Below, piece after piece: positions 33,470 to 42,515 of a DNA stretch of 64,000 bases. Every line of letters begins with the position of its first letter. Position 1 is the stretch's first letter. The stretch comes from Hyphomicrobiales bacterium (GTDB taxonomy: Bacteria > Pseudomonadota > Alphaproteobacteria > Rhizobiales > Rhizobiaceae). The translations under genes and the position numbers were made by a program. The notes under the pieces were generated by a model. That model was given only the letters and a program-made list of their open reading frames with translations. It was not told the origin of the DNA and did no database searches. Where the stretch lies: positions 84,640 to 148,639 of the forward strand of contig UBTA01000041.1 in NCBI GenBank assembly GCA_900468065.1, given 5' to 3'.

Positions 33470-33498
33470 GCGTTTTTATCACTTTACGCCGGGACCCC

Positions 33499-35046
33499 AT
33501 GGTGTCCGGCCCAACGACAGGCCATACAATGATCGTAGAGCCTATTGGCATCCTCCTTGCTCTCGCCGGCATCTATACGATGATGGCAGGCCTTACGGCT
33601 GGAATGTATTTTCTTTGCATTTGCACGCTCCTTGGGGCCGCCGCGGCGGTGATCCTGCCTGCTCTCGGCGGGGCCAACATCCAGCCGTCGCACTTCGCCT
33701 TGCTTTTCCTCACCGGTGCTGTCGTGTTGCGACCCAGGACCCTAGCGGCAGCGCTGTCCTCTTTACGCTATCCGGGACCTGGGTTCTGGTTCACGCTTTT
33801 TGTGCTCTACAGTGTGTTGACGGCACTGTTTCTGCCCCGGATTTTTGCAGGCGCAACGATCGTGTATTCTCTCGCCCGCACCAACGAAATGCACAGGATC
33901 CTGAATACGCCGCTGTCGCCCACAACTACCAATCTGACGCAGTCCATCTACATGATCGGCAGCTTCTGTTGCTTTGCGATTGTGGCTGGCTTCGGCCGCC
34001 TGGGCGGAATGGCAATAGTGGCGCAAGCCCTGATCGTCACCAGTGCCATCTGCGTCTTTTTCGCCATCGCCGACCTTGCGACATACGCCACCAATACGGC
34101 TGATCTTCTCTCTGTCATTCGCAATGCCAATTACCGAATGCTCAATGACGGCGATATCGAGGGCTTCAAACGGATCGTCGGCTCCTTTCCGGAGGCAGGG
34201 GCCTTTGGCTACGCCGCACTGGCCCTGTTTGCTTTCGTGCTAATGCTTGGCATCGAAGGTTTCCCCGCGCGGTTCCTGGGTCCTATTATCGGCGCGCTTG
34301 GGACCGCCCTGCTGCTGTGCACCTCGACCACCGCTTACGCCGCAAGCGCCGTTACAGGCATCCTCGTCCTCTTTTTCTGCATTGCCCGTATTTTCAGAAA
34401 CAACGCGACATCCCGCCATCTGACTTATGTTGTTGCGTGCCTTTTCGCGCTGCCGCTTCTTGTCATGGTGATCATGCTGATCCCGTCGGTATCGGAAAGC
34501 ATCAGCAATCTTATACACGCGACAGTTACCACGAAGCTGGAATCATCATCCGGTGAGGAGCGGATGCGCTGGAATGCGCAAGCCCTGAGCTCTTTTCTCG
34601 ATACGAGCGGGATGGGAGCCGGCGTTGGCAGTATAAGGGCATCGAGCCTCGTCGTTGCACTCCTTGCCAACGTCGGCATTCCCGGCACGCTCATCTTCTT
34701 CATCTTCCTGGCAAGCCTGGTTCGATCGGTGCTCCGGCGCCACACGGATGGCGGTATCGAACAGAAAGTGGGGCTTGCTGCAATGTTCTCCTGTGTTGCG
34801 CAGGTTACGGCCGCGACCATTTCTGCTGGCGCAATCGATCTTGGTCCCCTGTTCGCAATCACAGCAGGGCTCTCCGTCGCCTACACACTGGGGCCACTGC
34901 AGGCGACAATGGTTCCTGCGGGCGTGCCCTTTCCCGCATCGCCGCGCCTGAACGCCCGCCTCAAAGGCCTTGCTGCTGCCGACAGCCAGCTCTCCTTGCG
35001 CCGAGCGGCTTTCATCCCAGACGATGGAGGGCACCGTCATGTATAA
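33499..35046 (+). CDS. Polysaccharide polymerase, Wzy/ExoQ-like
   Basis: This is a 515-residue integral membrane protein with about 12 hydrophobic segments and a large polar loop before the last helices, the layout of Wzy/O-antigen-ligase proteins. A conserved-looking region is GEERMRWNAQALSSFLDTSG, followed by MGAGVGSIRASSLVVALLAN, as in polymerase loops carrying an Arg and Gly-rich turn. The start is uncertain: ATG at 33499 has only GGGA upstream; ATG 33529 is possible. It overlaps the next gene by eight bases. Sequence conservation in this family is low, so the call rests on topology and position between an initiating transferase and a Wzz-like protein. Confidence 0.72.
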   Translation: MVSGPTTGHTMIVEPIGILLALAGIYTMMAGLTAGMYFLCICTLLGAAAAVILPALGGANIQPSHFALLFLTGAVVLRPRTLAAALSSLRYPGPGFWFTLFVLYSVLTALFLPRIFAGATIVYSLARTNEMHRILNTPLSPTTTNLTQSIYMIGSFCCFAIVAGFGRLGGMAIVAQALIVTSAICVFFAIADLATYATNTADLLSVIRNANYRMLNDGDIEGFKRIVGSFPEAGAFGYAALALFAFVLMLGIEGFPARFLGPIIGALGTALLLCTSTTAYAASAVTGILVLFFCIARIFRNNATSRHLTYVVACLFALPLLVMVIMLIPSVSESISNLIHATVTTKLESSSGEERMRWNAQALSSFLDTSGMGAGVGSIRASSLVVALLANVGIPGTLIFFIFLASLVRSVLRRHTDGGIEQKVGLAAMFSCVAQVTAATISAGAIDLGPLFAITAGLSVAYTLGPLQATMVPAGVPFPASPRLNARLKGLAAADSQLSLRRAAFIPDDGGHRHV

Positions 35047-36778
35047 CCCGCCAGTCTCGCTTGCCTATCCTGCCTCATCGGGTCATGCGGTTCGGGAAAA
35101 GCCACTGGATATACGCCAGCTTTTTCGCTTCCTTTTGTCGAACAGTCTTCTAATAGCTACGCTGACCGCACTTTTTGTTGCGATTGCCGTCATCTACGTC
35201 ACCTTCACTCCGCCAACCTACATCTCCAGTGCTCAGCTTATGCTGGAATCTCAGAAGGCAACGGCTGCGGATGCTCAACGGACACTTGCCGAAGAATCCC
35301 TGGTTGAAGGTCAGATGGAAATCATGAAGTCCGGAGGCGTTCTGACGGCTGTTGTCGAAAGCATGAATCTCTCATCTGATGCTGAGTTTAAATCAGACCA
35401 CCTGCCGATCGCGGATTCTGTCCGCTCCATGCTTTCTGATCGAGCAAGGACAAGCGAACCCGCAGGAACGGAGTCTTCGCCCGAAGAGGTGCAGGAAAAT
35501 TACACGATTGCAACACTCCGGAGCCGACTGTGGATTCGCCGGGTCGGCCAATCCACAGTCATCGAGATCTCGGCAGCTTCCAGCGACCCGCGCAAAGCGG
35601 CGCTGATCGCAAATGCCGTGTCTGAAGCCTATATTGCTCAGAATGTGCAGATGAAATCGCAGGCAGCTTTTCAGTCCAGCGAATGGCTTGCCCAGCGAGT
35701 AGCCGACCTGCAGGAAGCCGTCTTTGCCGCTGACCGCGCGGTCATGAAGTTCCAATCCTCCGGCGATCCGGGAAGCCAATTCAAACTCACCGAACTGAGA
35801 AGCGTGGCGGAGACCCAGCACCGCCTCTACGAGACATATCTGCAAAGCTGGTCAGAGGCCAAGCAGCGTATTTCCTACCCCGTTTCCGATGCGACCTTTG
35901 TTTCGCGGGCGAGCGTACCCATTGCGAAGAGCCAGCCGAAGAGCATGCTCCTGATCGCATTCGCCCTGATACTCGGGCTGAGTGCTGGCGTCGTGGTCGC
36001 AATCGCGCGACATTTCGGCAACCGTGTTATTACCTCGGTGCACCGCATAACAACCGAAATAGGCATCCCCTGCATTGGTGAAGTGGCCCAGGCAAATCGT
36101 GGCAAGGCGAAGCGAAAACTGTCTCCGGTTGAGTTGCTGCAAACCGGCGACCTCGCAGGAAAACCTGGCACACGGGAGTGGTTCGACCGTGACATGCGCG
36201 ACCTCAGAGCAACGCTGGGCGGACTGCGCCGCAGCAGGAAAGCCAATCTTATCGGTCTTATCGGGACCGAAGCCAAGGCTGGCGCGACTACACTCGCCTA
36301 CAATCTCGCGCGCCTTGCAGCTGTCTCTGGCTCGAAGACACTGTTGATCGATGCGAGCGTGACAAACCCGACGCTCAGCCAGACTTTCGGCGAAGGACGC
36401 GCCGTAGGGTTGATGGACGTGTTGAATGACTCGCGCGCGTACACTGACTTCATCAGTCGGATCGACAGGCGTTTCACCATCCTTCCGATCGGTACCTTTC
36501 GTGACGTGACGCCGGGCGAGCGCATCGGATCGGAACGCATTGCGTTTAGCTTTGCGGATCTGAAGGAGCGCTTCGATCTCATTCTGGTCGATCTACCATC
36601 CATGCCCGAGTCTTCCGATGCAAAGTCGATCGCTCCCTACCTGGATGGATCGCTCATTGTCGCCCGGCACGGCCGGTCTTCCTTCGATACCCTCGCCGAG
36701 ATCGTCAACGCGTTGCGGGAAGTGGGCGCCGACATTCTCGGCGTCGTTCTCAATGGAAGTCCACCCCGCAAAAACTGA
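35039..36778 (+). CDS. ExoP-like polysaccharide co-polymerase with degenerate P-loop
   Basis: This is a 579-residue inner-membrane protein controlling chain length and export. Transmembrane helix 1 is at 35-56, a periplasmic Wzz-type domain with coiled-coil potential spans about 60-300, and helix 2 is at about 302-322. A cytoplasmic BY-kinase-like domain occupies 390-575. Walker A' (TLLIDASVTNP) and Walker B (FDLILVDLPS) are recognisable. The P-loop reads GTEAKAGATT (409-418): the Lys before Thr is replaced by Ala. The C-terminus (GSPPRKN) lacks the tyrosine cluster that is autophosphorylated in ExoP/Wzc. It may be structurally but not catalytically kinase-like. GGAGGG precedes the ATG at 35039. 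Confidence 0.85.
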   Translation: MYNPPVSLAYPASSGHAVREKPLDIRQLFRFLLSNSLLIATLTALFVAIAVIYVTFTPPTYISSAQLMLESQKATAADAQRTLAEESLVEGQMEIMKSGGVLTAVVESMNLSSDAEFKSDHLPIADSVRSMLSDRARTSEPAGTESSPEEVQENYTIATLRSRLWIRRVGQSTVIEISAASSDPRKAALIANAVSEAYIAQNVQMKSQAAFQSSEWLAQRVADLQEAVFAADRAVMKFQSSGDPGSQFKLTELRSVAETQHRLYETYLQSWSEAKQRISYPVSDATFVSRASVPIAKSQPKSMLLIAFALILGLSAGVVVAIARHFGNRVITSVHRITTEIGIPCIGEVAQANRGKAKRKLSPVELLQTGDLAGKPGTREWFDRDMRDLRATLGGLRRSRKANLIGLIGTEAKAGATTLAYNLARLAAVSGSKTLLIDASVTNPTLSQTFGEGRAVGLMDVLNDSRAYTDFISRIDRRFTILPIGTFRDVTPGERIGSERIAFSFADLKERFDLILVDLPSMPESSDAKSIAPYLDGSLIVARHGRSSFDTLAEIVNALREVGADILGVVLNGSPPRKN

Positions 36779-36794
36779 AGGAGAAGCAGTCATC

Positions 36795-37430
36795 ATGAGC
36801 CTTGTCCAATTGCGCAACCATCCGGAACTGAAAGACCGTCTGAGAAAAACGCTGCAGTCCGTCGGATATGAGACGGATGACTGGGTCCGTGTCGTGATGT
36901 ACCGCGATGCGTTCGCCTTTATCCGCGACCTCGGTCCGGAAAAACTTGATACGCTGGAAATCTCCGGCGGCATTCAATGGCGTCGCGAATTCAAGTTCAG
37001 ATCCTACCGCACAACCGAATATCCAGGCTTCGACGTCTGCAGCGAAGTACTGCCCCAGCGGTTCGACCTGATCATTGCCGACCAGATTTTCGAACACTTG
37101 AAATGGCCGATGCGCGCGGCGCGCAACGTCTACACCATGCTCCGGCCGGGCGGCACCTTCGTCATCGCCACCCCATTCCTATTGCGCGTGCACGCTTCCC
37201 CGATTGATTGCAACCGGTGGACGGAAACGGGCCTTTCCTGCCTGTTGCAAGAGGCCGGATTTGCCGAGAGTGACATCGCTACAAACTCCTGGGGCAATCG
37301 CAGCTGCGTGCAGGCGAACTTCAAACGCTGGCAAAAGGCCGGGTTCATGGGATCGCTCAAGAACGAGCCGAACTTCCCGGTGATGGTCTGGGCCTTCGCC
37401 CGCAAGCCATTGCAAAGCACGGAGCAGTAG
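36795..37430 (+). CDS. SAM-dependent class I methyltransferase
   Basis: This is a 211-residue methyltransferase-like protein. The motif I region is atypical (LDTLEISGGIQWR, close to the LEIGxG pattern but with Ser-Gly-Gly). The acidic and motif IV regions are present (RFDLIIADQIFEHLKWPMRA), followed by MLRPGGTFVIATPFLLRVHA. The HASPIDCNRWTETGLSCLL stretch occurs in several polysaccharide-cluster methyltransferases. GGAG lies upstream of the ATG. It is placed 16 bases after the co-polymerase and two bases before a GT2 gene. A likely role is O-methylation of a sugar residue of the polymer. Confidence 0.75.
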   Translation: MSLVQLRNHPELKDRLRKTLQSVGYETDDWVRVVMYRDAFAFIRDLGPEKLDTLEISGGIQWRREFKFRSYRTTEYPGFDVCSEVLPQRFDLIIADQIFEHLKWPMRAARNVYTMLRPGGTFVIATPFLLRVHASPIDCNRWTETGLSCLLQEAGFAESDIATNSWGNRSCVQANFKRWQKAGFMGSLKNEPNFPVMVWAFARKPLQSTEQ

Positions 37431-37432
37431 GC

Positions 37433-38350
37433 ATGGCGCTGGCGCGAAGATCAGGAGGGAGACGACCGGCGCGGGGAGACCTACGGATCGCTATCGCCAT
37501 TGCGACCGCCGACCGGCCGGAGGTCGTGCGCGAGATGATTGGGCTGATTGCGCGCCAGCACCGCAAGGCGGACTCTGTGCTCGTTTGTTCGCCCAAAGAT
37601 GAAGATGTGGTGGGGTTGAAACAGACCTGTACGCAGGTCACCCACATTATCGGCCCGCGCGGGCTACCACATCAGCGCAACCGGCTTATCGAAGCTGCTG
37701 GGGACATCGACATCCTCTTGTTTCTCGACGATGATTTCATCATCGCGGACGACTACCTTGCAGAGGTTGAGGCCGTGTTTTGCGACTATCCCGATATTGT
37801 GATGACCACGGGACGCGTCGTCGCAGACGGCATCATCGGACCCGGACTATCCTTTGAGGAGGCTCTACGGCGGCTGTCTCTTCCATCATTGCCGCAAGAT
37901 GTCCGTCTTCGTGACGTCTATAACGGCTATGGCTGCAATATGGCGATCCGACTCGAAACCATTAGGGCGAATGCCTTGAAGTTTGATGAGGAGTTGCCCC
38001 TGTATGCCTGGCTGGAGGATGTCGATTTCAGCCGCAGCCTGGCACCGCTGGGTCGCATCGTGCGCACGGAACGCGCTTGTGGCGTTCACCTCGGGGTGAA
38101 GTCGGGGCGGCAACGCGGGGTGCGGCTGGGGTACTCCCAGATAGCCAACCCCTGCTACCTCATCGCCAAGGGAACCTGTTCCTGGAAAAAGGGCCTCCAC
38201 CATATTGGCAGAAACTTCGCCGCTAATCTCTACGGCACATTTCGCGGCGAACGGTCGGTCGATCGACCTGGCCGGCTACTCGGTAATTTCAAGGCCATCA
38301 TGGATCTGTTCATGCAACGCCTCGCGCCGTCGCGCGCACTCAGGTTTTAG
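37433..38350 (+). CDS. Glycosyltransferase family 2 (GT-A)
   Basis: This is a 305-residue GT-A transferase. It begins IAIAIATADRPEVVREMIGL and has the metal-binding DDD in LLFLDDDFIIADDYL at about residue 100. The acceptor-region pattern YAWLEDVDFSRSLAPLG (family ED motif, catalytic base Asp) is near 200. No membrane helix is present. It starts two bases after the methyltransferase stop and is followed at once by a small coupled frame. It adds one sugar to the lipid-linked repeat; donor and linkage are not deducible. Confidence 0.85.
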   Translation: MALARRSGGRRPARGDLRIAIAIATADRPEVVREMIGLIARQHRKADSVLVCSPKDEDVVGLKQTCTQVTHIIGPRGLPHQRNRLIEAAGDIDILLFLDDDFIIADDYLAEVEAVFCDYPDIVMTTGRVVADGIIGPGLSFEEALRRLSLPSLPQDVRLRDVYNGYGCNMAIRLETIRANALKFDEELPLYAWLEDVDFSRSLAPLGRIVRTERACGVHLGVKSGRQRGVRLGYSQIANPCYLIAKGTCSWKKGLHHIGRNFAANLYGTFRGERSVDRPGRLLGNFKAIMDLFMQRLAPSRALRF

Positions 38351-38360
38351 GAGAACGGTG

Positions 38361-38483
38361 ATGAAGCCAGCCGTTGGGTGCAAGCGGGTCGTTTCTATTT
38401 TCAGGGCAATAGAACTATCTGGCAGGGAAGGCACTAGCCCTTGCGCTGCAGGCTTGGCACGACGAGGGCGGCATGATGCGTAA
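38361..38483 (+). CDS. Possible 40-residue coupling peptide
   Basis: ATG at 38361 is preceded at ideal spacing by AGGAGA (38349-38354), which overlaps the GT2 stop. The frame encodes 40 basic residues (MKPAVGCKRVVSIFRAIELS...) and ends at 38483, eleven bases inside the following acyltransferase gene. It has no known domain. It may couple translation across the 122-base gap, or be a relic of a longer gene. Confidence 0.3.
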   Translation: MKPAVGCKRVVSIFRAIELSGREGTSPCAAGLARRGRHDA

Positions 38484-39633
38484 GCTTACTGCTCTTCAGG
38501 TTCTGCGTGGTATCGCCGCCAGCCTCGTCGTTGTCGATCACAGCATCCTGCGCCATGTGGAATGGGCCGATTATCCCCCGATCATCAAGGTCGCCGCTCC
38601 CTATAGCGGCACCCTTGGTGTCGCTGTCTTCTTCGTTATCAGCGGCTTTATCATGATGCACACCGCCGGTAATCAATTCGGGACGAACGGTGCCTCGCTA
38701 GCTTTCCTACGCAAGCGGATTGTGCGGATTGTGCCCTTGTACTGGATAGCCACCGCCCTGGAGGCCGCGCTACGGCTTCATAAAGGTGGCGTGATTGACC
38801 CGCAGGCGCTTCTGGCCTCGCTATTCCTCGTTCCAGTTGCCGTCGCGCCGGGAGACTACATGCGCCCACTTCTCGGCGTCGGCTGGACACTCAATTACGA
38901 AATGTTCTTCTACTGCATTTTCGCCGCCACCCTGCATTTCAGACGGAAAACCGGTTTGATCCTGCTGTTTTCAACATTAGCCGGGCTGGTGGCTATCGGC
39001 GCGATGTATAAACCGCTTGGCGATACGTCCACTCCCCACACCGTCCTCACCTTCTGGACCGACCCTATCATCCTGCTGTTTGCCGCCGGCGTTGCAATCG
39101 GTCTCCTTGAGGAATCGCTGCGCGGAATGGCGAGCAGCTTGCATTCCATTCCCATAGCAGCCGCGATGCTCTCCAGTTGGGCGACGGCATTCCTCTGGAT
39201 AGTCGGTTCCTACCCAATTCCATTGGCATGGCAGCTCGGCGGCTGGTTAGTGTGTATCCTTTCAGTCGGACTATGTGTGTTTGGAAAGCCCGTCCAGACA
39301 AACCTCGCGTGGCGTGCTGGAACACACCTTGGGGATGTCTCCTACGCGCTGTATCTGTTCCATTTCTTCGCGATCGTTGCGGCGGAAAAGACCTGGTGGC
39401 TGCTTTTAGGCCGAGATCCTTCGATCCTGTTTGTCGCAGCCGCCTATTTTGCTTCCGTGGCTGCAGCATATGCCATTCATCACCTGTTCGAAGTGAATCT
39501 AATCCGGCTTTTCACCCCACGCTCTGGTTGCCCCGAAACTGCACTCCGCACGGAGGATCCAAACTCCAATGCAACTGCACCTCAACCCGCGCGGGCGCTG
39601 CAAAAGCCTGCGCATTTCTACGGGAGAAAGTAA
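38473..39633 (+). CDS. Acyltransferase family 3 (ExoZ-like)
   Basis: This is a 386-residue membrane acyltransferase with about ten helices. It has the family start LTALQVLRGIAASLVVVDHS (His in VVDHS), the VFFVISGFIMMH helix and the RKRIVRIVPLYWIATALE loop. The closest functional analogue by layout is ExoZ, which acetylates succinoglycan. It is more similar in its N-terminal motif to ExoZ than is the other acyltransferase at 30732. The start is uncertain by one codon (38473 or 38476). The following gene begins one base after its stop. Confidence 0.85.
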   Translation: MMRKLTALQVLRGIAASLVVVDHSILRHVEWADYPPIIKVAAPYSGTLGVAVFFVISGFIMMHTAGNQFGTNGASLAFLRKRIVRIVPLYWIATALEAALRLHKGGVIDPQALLASLFLVPVAVAPGDYMRPLLGVGWTLNYEMFFYCIFAATLHFRRKTGLILLFSTLAGLVAIGAMYKPLGDTSTPHTVLTFWTDPIILLFAAGVAIGLLEESLRGMASSLHSIPIAAAMLSSWATAFLWIVGSYPIPLAWQLGGWLVCILSVGLCVFGKPVQTNLAWRAGTHLGDVSYALYLFHFFAIVAAEKTWWLLLGRDPSILFVAAAYFASVAAAYAIHHLFEVNLIRLFTPRSGCPETALRTEDPNSNATAPQPARALQKPAHFYGRK

Positions 39634-39634
39634 A

Positions 39635-40492
39635 ATGCGTCACGCAACCTGGAGCGCAATCCAAGGAAACGCCGCTGTCATGCGGCTTTATCGATCCTAT
39701 CGCCACCTCCCCGAGCCGGTGCGCGCACCCGCTCGCTGGGCAATTGCTCCGCTCTGGCAAACCGCCTGCGCACTTGTCCGCTACCGGACCGGCGATGTGG
39801 TGCTGACGGGTCCGTTCCAGGGGATGAAGCTTCACCTGAGCCCCGTCTCGAGCCGACACCTCCTTGGCTATCTCCTCGGCACACAGGAATTGGAACTGCA
39901 TCCCGTCGTCGAAACCGTCATAGGCAAGGCGTATCGCACCGTGATTAATGTTGGCGTTGCCGATGGATATTATGCAATCGGCTTTGCGCTCCGCATGCCG
40001 GCAACACATGTGATCGGCTTCGAAGGCCTACCTGAGCATCACGAGCCGTTCTGGCACACAGCGCGAACCAACGGCGTTGCCGACCGGATCACAATGAACG
40101 GATTTTGCGACGTTGCGGGCCTTCAGAGGGCTCTCGCCGAAACCAGCTCGCGCTCGCTCGTACTCTGCGACATCGAAGGCGGTGAAAAGGTCCTTCTCGA
40201 CAACCGGAAAATTCCCGAACTCAACCAAGCAGACATTCTGGTCGAGACCCATGACGGGCTCGTCGCCGGGTGTAGCAAAGCTCTGCTTCAGCGCTTTAGC
40301 GAAACGCATGACATTACGTCGATTTACGCCCGCCCGCGCACGGCGCGTGATTTCCCGGCCCAAAAACTGCCGTTGATCTCCAAGTGGCTGCCTCGTACCG
40401 CGGTCGAATTGATGAACGAACGGCGGACCGGCGTCCAAGAGTGGCTATTCATGACGTCGCGCCAGCCGGTAGACAAGGAGGCCTCATCATGA
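39635..40492 (+). CDS. FkbM-like methyltransferase
   Basis: This is a 285-residue protein with a central methyltransferase fold. Motif I is TVINVGVADGYYAIGFALRM at about 108, followed by HVIGFEGLPEHHEPF, and the FkbM-like post-motif VLCDIEGGEKVLLD is at about 177. The flanking regions are not conserved enough to name a substrate. GGGAG lies upstream of the ATG at 39635, one base after the acyltransferase stop. The stop overlaps the next gene by four bases. Together with the enzyme at 36795 it suggests that the polymer, or its terminal sugar, is methylated. Confidence 0.72.
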   Translation: MRHATWSAIQGNAAVMRLYRSYRHLPEPVRAPARWAIAPLWQTACALVRYRTGDVVLTGPFQGMKLHLSPVSSRHLLGYLLGTQELELHPVVETVIGKAYRTVINVGVADGYYAIGFALRMPATHVIGFEGLPEHHEPFWHTARTNGVADRITMNGFCDVAGLQRALAETSSRSLVLCDIEGGEKVLLDNRKIPELNQADILVETHDGLVAGCSKALLQRFSETHDITSIYARPRTARDFPAQKLPLISKWLPRTAVELMNERRTGVQEWLFMTSRQPVDKEASS

Positions 40493-41538
40493 GCTTGCTG
40501 CTCGCCAGTGGAACACCGCACCTGCCGCAATTGTTCGGCGGATTGGAAATCAACACGCACCAGATTGCGTTGGAATTGAATGGGCGTGGCCACAGGACGG
40601 CTGTTCTTTCCAAGCTGTCCTTGCGGGATTTTTTCGGCGCGGCGCTTTTTCTGGCAAGCCGGGCGCGTTTACGCGAAATCTCTGTCGATCGTACGCTCGG
40701 CTATGATGTCTATCGCTCCTTGAAGCCATGGAAGGATCTGCGCGGCCTTGCACTTCCCAAGGTCGTGGTCGTGCAAAACGGTAACATGGTGCAGATGGGA
40801 CGCACCTTCCGCAACCGGGGCATCTCGAGCGTCGCCTATCTCCACGGCCTTGAATTCGATACGTGGCGCGCAATGGAGGAAGAGCTTCCGTTTTCCGCCT
40901 ATATCGCCAATTCGAGTTATACTGCGGCGCGCTTCAAGTCGAAATTCGGCATCGAGCCCGCGGTGATCCCGCCGATATTCCCTCCCGACCAGTATCGGAC
41001 GCCTGGAAACGGTAAATACGTGACGTTCGTCAACCCCGTGCCGGTCAAAGGCCTGGATCTGGCGCTCGCGATCGCGGAATTGTGCCCCGGCATCCCCTTC
41101 CTGTTCGTCCGCGGCTGGCCGCTCTCCTCAAGGACCGAAGCACAATTGAGACGCCACCTAGCGCGGCTCCCCAATGTACGCCTCGTCGCGCGCAGCAATG
41201 ATATGAAGCGCATTTATGCCGAAACGCGCGTTCTGCTTGTTCCCAGCCAATGGGACGAAACCTGGGGCAGAGTTGTCAGCGAAGCTCAGTTCAGCGGGAT
41301 ACCTGTCCTCTCGAGCGATAGTGGAGGATTGCCGGAATCGGTCGGTCCTGGCGGTGTCCTTCTGCGCCGCGACGACGCGGCGGAACTGTGGGCACAACAG
41401 TTGCGCATCCTGTGGAGCGATACGGCCCTCTATCACCTCAAACGGGAGGCGACACTTTCGCATGCGGGCCGTCCGGCGCTCGATATCGGCCGCCAGATGG
41501 ACCAGCTGGTCGCCATCACCGAGAGGGCAGCAGCATGA
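40489..41538 (+). CDS. Glycosyltransferase family 4 (GT-B)
   Basis: This is a 349-residue GT-B transferase. The N-terminal domain begins with PHLPQLFGGLEINTHQIALE, and VAYLHGLEFDTW follows. The C-terminal domain has NPVPVKGLDLALAIAEL and the nucleotide-sugar motif PSQWDETWGRVVSEAQFSGI with its E-x7-E-like pair, then PVLSSDSGGLPESVG. AAGGAGG precedes the ATG at 40489, which overlaps the FkbM gene by four bases. It is the last gene of the rightward run before an antisense glycanase interrupts the cluster. Confidence 0.85.
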   Translation: MSLLLASGTPHLPQLFGGLEINTHQIALELNGRGHRTAVLSKLSLRDFFGAALFLASRARLREISVDRTLGYDVYRSLKPWKDLRGLALPKVVVVQNGNMVQMGRTFRNRGISSVAYLHGLEFDTWRAMEEELPFSAYIANSSYTAARFKSKFGIEPAVIPPIFPPDQYRTPGNGKYVTFVNPVPVKGLDLALAIAELCPGIPFLFVRGWPLSSRTEAQLRRHLARLPNVRLVARSNDMKRIYAETRVLLVPSQWDETWGRVVSEAQFSGIPVLSSDSGGLPESVGPGGVLLRRDDAAELWAQQLRILWSDTALYHLKREATLSHAGRPALDIGRQMDQLVAITERAAA

Positions 41539-41588
41539 CGCGCTCCTCTCGCATACAGGACTTGCCCGGCTCACATTCAAACATCCAG

Positions 41589-42410
41589 TCAATCCGGCGG
41601 CAAAGACCAGACGCGAACATAATCGACATCCATCACCGAAGGATTTGGCGTTTCGTCGATCGGCCAGCCAGCACCGAGCCCGAGATCGATCAGGATCGTG
41701 AAAGGATGCTCCAGTTCGCGCGGTGTTTCGATGGACCACACTTCCTTCCTGTCCAGGAAGTATTTTATCCGATCCTCCTGTACGGAAACGCCGTAAGTAT
41801 GGAAGTCCGCCGACAGTGCTCCGGCGACGACCGGCACACTCTGGTGGAAACTCTTGCTAAGAGCCGGTGTCTTGCGGTCCCAGATATGAAGCGAGGCGGT
41901 GTATCGGTTGGGAGCATGGCCGTAATGCTCAACCACATCGACCTCGATGGCTTTCTCCGCTCCGCGGCTGGTCAGCCAGAACGCAGGCCAAACGCCTTCG
42001 CCAGCCGGAAAACGGGCGCGCATCTCAAAATAGCCGTAGCGCTGCTTGAACCCATCTCCATTCGCATCCGTCGAAGCAAGCAGACCGGATTTCCATTGTC
42101 CATCGGCAGACTTTCGAGCCTCGATCCTGAGCACCCCGTTTTTCACGGTAAAGGGAAAGTCGGGAAGCGGGTCGGTAAACCGGGCATCGCCAAAATCTCC
42201 ATTCCACGGCGTGTGCGCCGTCCAGCGGGTACCCGGCCCCCGGGCGGAAACATCGAGCCAATCAAAGTTCTCGTTGAAATCCAGAGCGAAAGCGTCGGGA
42301 TCGATCACTTCGGCCCGGGGCGACGGCCTCGACGGAAAGCAAGCCGCAGCGGCAAACACGGCCACACTGACACAATACATTTTTATAGATGCCTGGGAAA
42401 AGAACGTCAT
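41589..42410 (-). CDS. GH16 glycanase, exported (ExoK-like)
   Basis: This is a 273-residue glycoside hydrolase of family 16. A signal peptide covers about residues 1-25 (IKMYCVSVAVFAAAACF). The catalytic motif EVDVVE carries the nucleophile Glu156 and acid/base Glu161, and substrate-cleft residues lie in GYFEMRARFPAGEGVWPAFW. In S. meliloti the similar ExoK trims nascent succinoglycan. It is the only gene on the minus strand within the rightward arm, convergent with the GT4 gene and divergent from the flippase. The ATG at 42410 has GAGGG upstream; GTG 42425 is a weaker alternative. Confidence 0.88.
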   Translation of the reverse strand: MTFFSQASIKMYCVSVAVFAAAACFPSRPSPRAEVIDPDAFALDFNENFDWLDVSARGPGTRWTAHTPWNGDFGDARFTDPLPDFPFTVKNGVLRIEARKSADGQWKSGLLASTDANGDGFKQRYGYFEMRARFPAGEGVWPAFWLTSRGAEKAIEVDVVEHYGHAPNRYTASLHIWDRKTPALSKSFHQSVPVVAGALSADFHTYGVSVQEDRIKYFLDRKEVWSIETPRELEHPFTILIDLGLGAGWPIDETPNPSVMDVDYVRVWSLPPD

Positions 42411-42515
42411 GGCAACAACCCTCACGGCATAATAATTGATTCATTAATGTATAAAAATGTTTTAAGCAAATTATTTCAAACTTAATTTCAATTAATGACA
42501 AAGAAAGGAAATACA

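Noticed and set aside
41388..42485. Plus-strand frame of 365 codons that would fill the gap between the GT4 gene and the flippase
   Set aside because: It is antisense to a GH16 enzyme with an intact catalytic motif and signal peptide, and its product is basic and unstructured.
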